From NCBI GenBank assembly GCA_947452925.1, contig CANGFK010000007.1:1-34215 (forward strand): a stretch of DNA of 34,215 bases. Direction: 5' to 3'. Below the pieces are notes generated by a model, which did no database searches, was not told the origin of the DNA, and worked only from the letters and a program-made list of their open reading frames with translations. This DNA is from Chitinophagaceae bacterium (GTDB taxonomy: Bacteria > Bacteroidota > Bacteroidia > Chitinophagales > Chitinophagaceae). The position numbers were made by a program, and so were the translations under genes. This document shows, piece after piece, positions 26,332 to 33,297 of the stretch (position 1 is the stretch's first letter; the number at the start of each line of letters is the position of its first letter).

Positions 26332-27738
26332 ATGGATATAAACTTCAACCCCGACAAGCAACATACCTTAGGTAATTTAATAAATATATCGGGTACTGGG
26401 TTGCATACGGGAATACTAGTAGATATGACTTTGAAGCCAGCGAATCCTGGTTTTGGCTTTCAATTTCAACGAATAGATCTACCTAATAAACCACTCATTA
26501 AGGCTGATTGTGATTTAGTTACTGATACTAGTCGTGGAACTACCCTTCAATTGGGTGATGTTAAGATAAGCACAGTAGAACATGTTTTGGCTGCTTTGGT
26601 AGGTATGGGTGTGGATAATGTCCTTATAGAGCTAAATGGCCCTGAAATACCAATAATGGATGGAAGTTCTCAGCCATTTGTTGAATTGATAGAAAAAGCT
26701 GGAGTTATTGAACAAGAAGCAGCCAAAGCGTGGTACAGTATTGATGAAAATATCTTTCTTTATGATGAGGCTAAACGTGTTGAAATGGTCGCCTTACCAT
26801 CGCTTGAATATCAATTGACAACATTGATTGATTTCAATAGTCCGGTTCTTGGTACACAGCATGCTGGTTTGAGGAGAATGTCTGATTTTAAAGAAGAAAT
26901 TGCTCCTTGTAGAACATTTTGCTTTTTGCATGAACTAGAAGCGCTTCTCGACCATGACTTAATTAAAGGAGGAGATATCAACAACGCCATTGTAGTTGTT
27001 GATAAGCAAATTTCTGATGCAGAAATGACCCGTTTAGCAAAAGTCTTCAATAGAGAAAAAATTGAGGTTAAGACCGAAGGCTATCTCAATAACCTGGAAC
27101 TTCGTTTTCCGAATGAACCAGCTAGGCACAAGCTCCTTGATGTGGTAGGTGATTTGGCATTGATTGGTTATCCGATAAAGGGTAGAATAATTGCAAATAG
27201 ACCGGGTCATAGCACCAATGTCGAATTCGCAAAGAAAATAAAGCAGTACATAAAGAAGAATAAACATGTGAAGGATGTTCCTATTTATGATCCTACTTTA
27301 CCACCTATTTTCAATCACGAAAAAATTGAAAAAACCCTGCCTCACAGATTTCCCTTTCTTTTGGTGGATAAAGTAACAGAACTTTCGGACAGACATATTA
27401 TTGGCATCAAGAATGTCACTTTCAATGAATGGTTTTTTCAAGGGCACTTTCCAAATAATCCTGTAATGCCCGGCGTTTTGCAGATTGAGGCTTTGGCACA
27501 AACGGGTGGTATTCTATGTATTAATTTAATGCCTGAAGGCCAGTTTGATACCTACTTTTTGAAAATAGACAACTGTAAGTTTAAGCAAAAAGTAATTCCT
27601 GGTGATACCATGATATTGAAAATGGAATTATTGGAGCCTATAAGAAGGGGTATTTGTAGTATGCATGGAACCGTTTATGTGAATGGAAAAGTTACTACAG
27701 AAGCCGATTTGGTAGCTCAAATCGTTAAGCGGGTTTAA
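26332..27738 (+). CDS. lpxC/fabZ: Bifunctional UDP-3-O-acyl-N-acetylglucosamine deacetylase / 3-hydroxyacyl-ACP dehydratase
   Basis: LpxC half: ISGTGLHTG, STVEHVLAALVGMGVDNVLIELNGPEIPIMDGSSQPF; FabZ half: LPHRFPFLLVDKVTEL...GHFPNNPVMPGVLQIEALAQ. Confidence 0.96.
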   Translation: MDINFNPDKQHTLGNLINISGTGLHTGILVDMTLKPANPGFGFQFQRIDLPNKPLIKADCDLVTDTSRGTTLQLGDVKISTVEHVLAALVGMGVDNVLIELNGPEIPIMDGSSQPFVELIEKAGVIEQEAAKAWYSIDENIFLYDEAKRVEMVALPSLEYQLTTLIDFNSPVLGTQHAGLRRMSDFKEEIAPCRTFCFLHELEALLDHDLIKGGDINNAIVVVDKQISDAEMTRLAKVFNREKIEVKTEGYLNNLELRFPNEPARHKLLDVVGDLALIGYPIKGRIIANRPGHSTNVEFAKKIKQYIKKNKHVKDVPIYDPTLPPIFNHEKIEKTLPHRFPFLLVDKVTELSDRHIIGIKNVTFNEWFFQGHFPNNPVMPGVLQIEALAQTGGILCINLMPEGQFDTYFLKIDNCKFKQKVIPGDTMILKMELLEPIRRGICSMHGTVYVNGKVTTEADLVAQIVKRV

Positions 27739-27855
27739 CTTAAATAGAAAATTAATTTTATTTAAATAAACAGCATTACTAAAATTTGGCATCTTTTTTA
27801 TTAATGTGGTCTTCATATGCAAAGATTGTTGGCCACAAAACCCATAAATAGTCGG

Positions 27856-28653
27856 ATGACACATCCATACACTTACATAGACCCCAATGCTAAAGTAGCA
27901 TCAAACGTTAAAATAGATCCTTTTACCGTAATACACGGTGATGTAACTATCGGTGAAGGTACTTGGATTGGTAGTAATGTTACCATCATGGAAGGCACAA
28001 GGATTGGTAAAAATTGCCGCATCTTCCCTGGTGCTGTTCTTGGCGCGATGCCCCAGGACTTAAAGTTCAATGGCGAGAATACTACAGTTGAAATTGGCGA
28101 TAACACTACTATCCGCGAATTTGTTACCATCAATAGGGGTACTATTGATAGGGGTAAAACGAAAGTTGGAAAAAATTGCTTGATAATGGCTTATTGCCAC
28201 GTTGCACACGATTGTGTAATTGGAAATAATTGCATTTTGAGCAATAGTGTACAATTGGCTGGACATGTTGTGATTGGTGATTGGGCGGTAATTGCTGGTG
28301 TGAGTGCTGTACATCAGTTTGTACACATTGGTCAACATGCTTTCATTGCTGGAGGTAGTTTGGTGAGTAAAGATGTTCCTCCTTACATAAAAGCTGTGAG
28401 GAATCCTTTGAGTTATGGAGGTGTAAACAGTGTAGGACTTAAAAGAAGAGGGTTTACATTAAATCAGATAAATCAGATATTGGATATTTATCGTGTCATT
28501 TATAGCCGTGGCTTAAATACATCACAAGCCATTGACTTTATAGAAGAAGAATTGACAGCTACTGATGAAAGAGATGAAATAATAGCTTTCATAAGAGATA
28601 GTGGAAGGGGTATCATTAAAAAATTTAGTAAAAACGGTGCTGGAGACGAATAA
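27856..28653 (+). CDS. lpxA: Acyl-ACP--UDP-N-acetylglucosamine O-acyltransferase
   Basis: Hexapeptide left-handed beta helix; HPYTYIDPNAKVASNVKIDPFTVIHGDVTIGEGTWIGSNVTIMEGTRIG...VAHDCVIGNNCILSNSVQLAGHV. Confidence 0.95.
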   Translation: MTHPYTYIDPNAKVASNVKIDPFTVIHGDVTIGEGTWIGSNVTIMEGTRIGKNCRIFPGAVLGAMPQDLKFNGENTTVEIGDNTTIREFVTINRGTIDRGKTKVGKNCLIMAYCHVAHDCVIGNNCILSNSVQLAGHVVIGDWAVIAGVSAVHQFVHIGQHAFIAGGSLVSKDVPPYIKAVRNPLSYGGVNSVGLKRRGFTLNQINQILDIYRVIYSRGLNTSQAIDFIEEELTATDERDEIIAFIRDSGRGIIKKFSKNGAGDE

Positions 28654-28670
28654 ATAATCGCAAGTACCTA

Positions 28671-28712
28671 AAATAAAAGAGCGTCGTAGTTTTCTACGAC
28701 GCTCTTTTATTT
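28671..28712. terminator. Bidirectional Rho-independent terminator between lpxA(+) and fabG(-)
   Basis: Perfect 19-bp inverted repeat AAATAAAAGAGCGTCGTAG-TTTT-CTACGACGCTCTTTTATTT. Confidence 0.92.
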
Positions 28713-28732
28713 ATATGTTTTTTGTATATTTC

Positions 28733-29488
28733 TTAAATATTCAAACCACCACAAGCACTTATCACCTGTCCGGTAATATAGCTACTCAAATCGCTGGCTA
28801 AGAATAAAGTGGTGTTTGCAATTTCTTCACTCTTACCAAAACGTCCCAAAGGAATCTTCTTCAAGAATTCAGCAGCACCCGGTCCGTCTTGCAAATAATG
28901 TGTCATATCTGTCTCTACAAATCCTGGAGCAATCGCATTGCAACGAACATTACGGCTTCCAAGTTCGGCAGCAATAGATTTTGTAAATCCAATGATACCT
29001 GCTTTACTCGCGGCATAACTACTCTGTCCTGCATTTCCCCTGATGCCAATAATAGAACTCATGTTGATGATACTTCCGGACTTTGCCTTCATCATTGGTT
29101 TGATTACTTGTTTAGTGATGTTAAATACACTCTTCAGGTTAATATCTATCACTTCATCCCATTGTTGTTCGGTCATGCGAAGCAGCAAATTATCTTTACT
29201 GATACCAGCATTGTTCACACAAATATCAATAGTACCAAACTCCTTCAACACCTCATTTATAAAGGTTTCTGCTTGTGTAAAATCAGCTGCATTACTCTTG
29301 TATGCCTTTGCTTTTACACCTAGTCCTTGCAATTTTGCTTCCAGAGCAGCTGCTTTTTCTGCACTACTATCACTCACATAAGTAAATGCCACAGAAGCAC
29401 CTTGTTCTGCCAATTTCAATGCTATTGCTTCTCCTATTCCACGTGCTGCGCCAGTAACGATGGCAACTTTGTTTTCTAATAATTTCAT
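28733..29488 (-). CDS. fabG: 3-oxoacyl-ACP reductase FabG
   Basis: SDR motifs VTGAARGIGEAIA, NNAGISKDNLLLRM, SSYAASKAGIIGFTKSIAAEL, RCNAIAPGFVETDMT. Confidence 0.94.
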   Translation of the reverse strand: MKLLENKVAIVTGAARGIGEAIALKLAEQGASVAFTYVSDSSAEKAAALEAKLQGLGVKAKAYKSNAADFTQAETFINEVLKEFGTIDICVNNAGISKDNLLLRMTEQQWDEVIDINLKSVFNITKQVIKPMMKAKSGSIINMSSIIGIRGNAGQSSYAASKAGIIGFTKSIAAELGSRNVRCNAIAPGFVETDMTHYLQDGPGAAEFLKKIPLGRFGKSEEIANTTLFLASDLSSYITGQVISACGGLNI

Positions 29489-29511
29489 AAAAAGTACTAA
29501 TTAAGACGGGT

Positions 29512-29519
29512 CAAATATA
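29512..29519 (-). promoter_or_regulatory. Bacteroidetes-type -7 element TATATTTG for fabG
   Basis: CAAATATA on + strand, 24 nt upstream of the fabG start. Confidence 0.45.
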
Positions 29520-29619
29520 CTATTCTACCATGTTCCGTGCGTATGTCGTGAATTTATCCGCATTATTTTGAAATTATCTTCACTTAAATTTCGATTAATA
29601 AAATAAAATTGCCGCTTCC

Positions 29620-29808
29620 GGACTTGCCCGATTTCTTTGCGGGCAAGAAGAATTTCCTTCTGGGCAAACCAAATAGTTCTGCGGGCAAGCAAATAATTGT
29701 TTAGGGCATGCCCTATTAGTTTGGGGGTAGGCAATTAGTTCTTCTGGGTGTACCCTCCAAGACTGCGGGTATGCCTTTAATCATTTTGGGATAGTTAATT
29801 ACTCATCG
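29620..29808. repeat. Degenerate tandem array, 9 units x 21 nt, consensus-like GGGCAAG(N14)
   Basis: Units start at 29620, 29641, 29662, 29683, 29704, 29725, 29746, 29767, 29788 with no indels; GGG(C/T)A/T-type start in 8 of 9. Confidence 0.88.
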
Positions 29809-29844
29809 TTTCAAACACAAATCCCATTCATTTCACTAATCCTT

Positions 29845-29852
29845 TACTTTTG
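29845..29852 (+). promoter_or_regulatory. Bacteroidetes-type -7 element TACTTTTG upstream of the LptF/G-like gene
   Basis: TAnnTTTG match 41 nt before GTG 29893. Confidence 0.35.
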
Positions 29853-29892
29853 GAGCATTCATTTTTGTAAATAGCAGTTGTAATAGCATCAG

Positions 29893-31338
29893 GTGGTAAA
29901 AAAATTAGACATATTAATCATAAAATCTTTCATAGGGCCATTCATTGCCACCTTTCTCATTGCCATGTTTATATTGGTGATGCAGTTTTTTTGGCTGTAT
30001 ATAGATGATCTGGTAGGAAAGGGGCTAGATATTTTAACCATCTTGCAATTGATTGTTTATGTGGCTGCCAACGTAATTCCATTGGCATTGCCCATTGCAT
30101 TATTGCTTTCCTCCATCATGACGTTTGGTAATTTGGGAGAAACTTTCGAAATAGTCGCCATCAAATCTGCGGGCATTTCATTGTTGCGTTTTATGCGACC
30201 ATTACTGATTGTCACGCTTTTTATCAGTGGGATAGCCTTTTTGTTTTCAAATAACATCATCCCGGTTGCACAGTTAAAATTGGCCACCATCAAGTATAAT
30301 ATCATCGTTTCCAAACCTTCTTTCGACATTAAAGAAGGGGTGTTTTATGATAAGATTGAAGGCTATGTGATTAAATTGGGCAAGAAAGACAAAGACGATA
30401 GCACCATTCATGATATTGTGATTTATGAACGGAATTATAACCTTCAAGACAACTTGCTCATTGCAAAAGATGGGGTGATGCGGGTAACACCGGACAAGCA
30501 ATTTTTGGAATTCGTCATGAATGATGGCGTACGATATACCGAAAAAGGGATGCGGATGAGTGCAAATACCGAGTTTGTTCGGAATGGATTTAAGCAATAT
30601 AAAAAAGTATTTGACCTGAAGAGTTTTGGATTGAATAATACCCAGGACAGTGCTTTTAAGTACGACCCCAAAATGCTCAGTATCCGGCAATTGAATATGA
30701 TGATAGATTCATTGCACAAGAACGACAGCTTTTTTGTGAGGAGGGTTGGGTTAGAAATGAACCCCTCGCTTCAGTTTACTAAATATTCAGATACAGGCTG
30801 GGTAAACACTAAACCAGTACCAACAAAGGCAAAATCTTTTGCGGCTGAAATACCAGATTCCATAAGACAGATTGTTTACGACAGAAGCCTCAATCAGGTA
30901 ACAAGCGCGAAGGCCTCCATTTCGATGATAATGGAAGACTACAAAAGGCAACAAAAAACATTGAGTTCTCATAAGATTGAGTGGCATAGGAAATTTACTT
31001 TGTCGGTAGCTTGTTTTGTGTTGTTTTTGATTGGAGCTCCGTTGGGTGCCATCATCCGGAAAGGAGGTTTGGGTGCGCCATTGGTATTTGCCATTGCCTT
31101 TTTTGTGGTCTTTCACCTGCTGAATACTTTTGGCGAACGTCTTGCCCACGAAGCAGTACTCACTGTTTTTGAAGGGATGTGGCTATCGACAATGGTGCTG
31201 ATTCCGGTGGGTGTTTTTTTGACGTATAAGGCCATGCACGATTCGCAATTATTTAATTCGGAGGCTTATTACCGAATTTTTAGTACGATAAAAAGATTTG
31301 TAGGTAACTTTCGCTTTTCTAAATCATCTTTAAAATAA
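29893..31338 (+). CDS. LptF/LptG family LPS export permease (GTG start)
   Basis: MVKKLDILIIKSFIGPFIATFLIAMFILVMQFFWLYIDDLVGKGL...VIPLALPIALLLSSIMTFGNLGETFEIVAIKSAGIS; C-terminal TM block GAPLGAIIRKGGLGAPLVFAI. Confidence 0.92.
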   Translation: MVKKLDILIIKSFIGPFIATFLIAMFILVMQFFWLYIDDLVGKGLDILTILQLIVYVAANVIPLALPIALLLSSIMTFGNLGETFEIVAIKSAGISLLRFMRPLLIVTLFISGIAFLFSNNIIPVAQLKLATIKYNIIVSKPSFDIKEGVFYDKIEGYVIKLGKKDKDDSTIHDIVIYERNYNLQDNLLIAKDGVMRVTPDKQFLEFVMNDGVRYTEKGMRMSANTEFVRNGFKQYKKVFDLKSFGLNNTQDSAFKYDPKMLSIRQLNMMIDSLHKNDSFFVRRVGLEMNPSLQFTKYSDTGWVNTKPVPTKAKSFAAEIPDSIRQIVYDRSLNQVTSAKASISMIMEDYKRQQKTLSSHKIEWHRKFTLSVACFVLFLIGAPLGAIIRKGGLGAPLVFAIAFFVVFHLLNTFGERLAHEAVLTVFEGMWLSTMVLIPVGVFLTYKAMHDSQLFNSEAYYRIFSTIKRFVGNFRFSKSSLK

Positions 31339-31343
31339 ATAAA

Positions 31344-32093
31344 ATGTCAACTAAGAACACAAGTCGCAGAACTTTTATTGCCGACGCTGCAAAAACAACC
31401 GCAGCTGTTGCTTTATCTGCCACAGTTATACCTGCATTGGCAAAGATTACCAATGAGAAAAGTAGTTATTTGGTAAAGAACATTCCTTATGCTCAGCAAC
31501 CATTACCCTACGGATATAAAGATCTGGAAGCTGCCATTGATGCCATGACGATGGAAATTCATTACACCAAACACGCTGCTGCTTATGCAAAGAATTTGAA
31601 TGAAGCTGTTGTAGCAGAAAAGGTGGACATTAAAACTGTTTCTTTGGAGGAGTTGTTGGGTAAGGTATCTAAGTATTCGACCAAGTTGCGCAACAATGGT
31701 GGCGGACATTTTAACCATGAATTCTTTTGGCAAAGCCTAACGCCCAAATCTTCTTTGAAGCCAGAAGGAAAGTTGTTGGCACAGATAGAAAAAGACTTTG
31801 GCTCTTTCGATGCATTTAAAACGAAGTTTGCTGATGCGGGAAAAACACGTTTTGGAAGTGGGTGGGCTTGGTTATTAATCAACAGTGACAAAAAGCTAGT
31901 GGTAAGTTCTACTCCAAATCAGGACAATCCATTGATGGACATCGCTGAAGTAAAAGGCACGCCATTGTTGGGATTGGATGTTTGGGAACATGCTTATTAC
32001 CTCAGGTATCAAAATAAACGTCCTGATTATATTACTGCTTTCTGGAGCGTTGTAAATTGGGATGTGATTGCAAAACGTTTTGAGGGAGTGTAG
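31344..32093 (+). CDS. Fe/Mn superoxide dismutase with Tat-type leader
   Basis: SRRTFIADAAKTTAAVALSATVIPALA leader; NNGGGHFNHEFFWQSL; FGSGWAWLLIN; LLGLDVWEHAYYLRYQNKRPDYI. Confidence 0.94.
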   Translation: MSTKNTSRRTFIADAAKTTAAVALSATVIPALAKITNEKSSYLVKNIPYAQQPLPYGYKDLEAAIDAMTMEIHYTKHAAAYAKNLNEAVVAEKVDIKTVSLEELLGKVSKYSTKLRNNGGGHFNHEFFWQSLTPKSSLKPEGKLLAQIEKDFGSFDAFKTKFADAGKTRFGSGWAWLLINSDKKLVVSSTPNQDNPLMDIAEVKGTPLLGLDVWEHAYYLRYQNKRPDYITAFWSVVNWDVIAKRFEGV

Positions 32094-32232
32094 TTAGTGA
32101 TGAGTTATAAGTTACTAGTGGTAAGCAATTGTGCATAAAAATAGCTTGCATTTATAGCATTAGCCTCAAACACTACCTAATATTGCATTGGGAATAGCAT
32201 CTATTCCCCAATAGTAACTCTACATATATAGG

Positions 32233-32265
32233 AACAGCCTCCCACGTGGAGGCTGTTTCGCTTTT
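32233..32265 (+). terminator. Rho-independent terminator after the superoxide dismutase gene
   Basis: AACAGCCTCC-CACGT-GGAGGCTGTT followed by TCGCTTTT. Confidence 0.75.
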
Positions 32266-32270
32266 AAGAT

Positions 32271-32365
32271 ACAGGGTTCTGGTTGCAGTTTACCAGTAAC
32301 TTGTATCTTGTAACCTGCAACTAGAACCCTGTAACTAGTAATTTGTAACCTGTATCTTGCAACTA
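32271..32365. repeat. Degenerate heptanucleotide array (GTAACYT-like), partly inverted, abutting the downstream start codon
   Basis: ...GTAACTT GTATCTT GTAACCT GCAACTA GAACCCT GTAACTA GTAATTT GTAACCT GTATCTT GCAACTA; inverted arm ACAGGGTTCTGGTTGCAG (32271-32288) versus CTGCAACTAGAACCCTGT (32315-32332). Confidence 0.8.
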
Positions 32366-32947
32366 ATGGACTACTTCGTCATCTACAAACCCTACTTGGT
32401 TCTGTCGCAGTTTTCTGCGGTGGAGGGCAAACAGACACTTGCCGATTACTTTGATGTTCCAAAGGATGTTTATCCTGTGGGGCGATTGGATTATGACAGT
32501 GAGGGTCTGTTGATTCTGACCAATGATAAACAACTAAATAATCGCTTGTTGAATCCTTTGTTTGCGCATGAACGGGAATATTGGGTGCAAGTAGATGGAG
32601 CTGTTACCCAAGAAGCAGTGGAGCAATTGCGGAAAGGAGTATCCATCAATATTGATGGAAAACAATATCGTACGAAGCCATGCAAAGCCAGTCTTTTTGA
32701 AGAGCCGCCCTTTGTTCCGGAAAGAAATCCTCCTATCCGATTTAGAAAAGAAATACCTGCTCCTTGGCTTCGCCTGCAGTTAAAGGAAGGTAAGAACAGA
32801 CAAGTGAGACGCATGACTGCCGCCGTTGGGTTTCCTACTTTACGATTGATACGGCATCGGATTGAAAAGCTAACCATCGAACATTTGCAACCCGGCGAAA
32901 TGATGGAAATGGAGCAAAAGGAGTTGTATAAGTTGTTGTTTGGGTAA
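32366..32947 (+). CDS. RsuA/RluE-family rRNA pseudouridine synthase
   Basis: VYPVGRLDYDSEGLLILTNDKQLNNRLL; KEGKNRQVRRMTAAVGFPTLRLIRHRI. Confidence 0.93.
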   Translation: MDYFVIYKPYLVLSQFSAVEGKQTLADYFDVPKDVYPVGRLDYDSEGLLILTNDKQLNNRLLNPLFAHEREYWVQVDGAVTQEAVEQLRKGVSINIDGKQYRTKPCKASLFEEPPFVPERNPPIRFRKEIPAPWLRLQLKEGKNRQVRRMTAAVGFPTLRLIRHRIEKLTIEHLQPGEMMEMEQKELYKLLFG

Positions 32948-33018
32948 GAATTTTATAGACATGGCTATATGCAATGGTTCTAAGAATTGCTTTTGAGTGC
33001 ATCCTCTATTCATACGCC

Positions 33019-33140
33019 ACCTTGATTTTATGAAAACATACCTTTTCATGTTTTTGACAAACCATTATGAATTATTGACAAACCATTGTGTTTTTCACTA
33101 TCCATTATGGGTTATCGACAAACCATTGAGAAAAGGGGGG
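33019..33140. repeat. Degenerate tandem array with 21-nt pitch, unit about ACCATTATGAATTATTGACAA
   Basis: Unit starts ACCTTG 33019, ACCTTT 33040, ACCATT 33061, ACCATT 33082, TCCATT 33101, ACCATT 33122 (offsets 21, 21, 21, 19, 21). Confidence 0.75.
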
Positions 33141-33297
33141 CGTTATTCATTAGTAACAAAGCACAAGTCATAAGTATTAAGCAGATGAAATGGGTAATTT
33201 ACACGTTGAATTGAAAACAAGAATTACTTACAGTTTTAAATAGTAGAAATACTAACGCCCAAAAAAACTATTTTCGCCACCGCTAAAAAAGATAATA

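Noticed and set aside
27817-27855. Extended lpxA start MQRLLATKPINSR
   Set aside because: Conserved LpxA N-terminus (HPYTYIDPNAKV) starts right after ATG 27856; the extension is atypical.
29525-29734. Minus-strand 69-aa ORF as a real protein (LLARRTIWFAQKEILLARKEI)
   Set aside because: Likely a by-product of the 21-nt (7-codon) array; it covers only part of the array, and overlaps nothing conserved. Kept as a possibility inside the array finding.
29620-29808. CRISPR array
   Set aside because: Units are 21 nt with only about 7 semi-conserved bases, no constant repeat/unique spacer alternation, and no cas genes.
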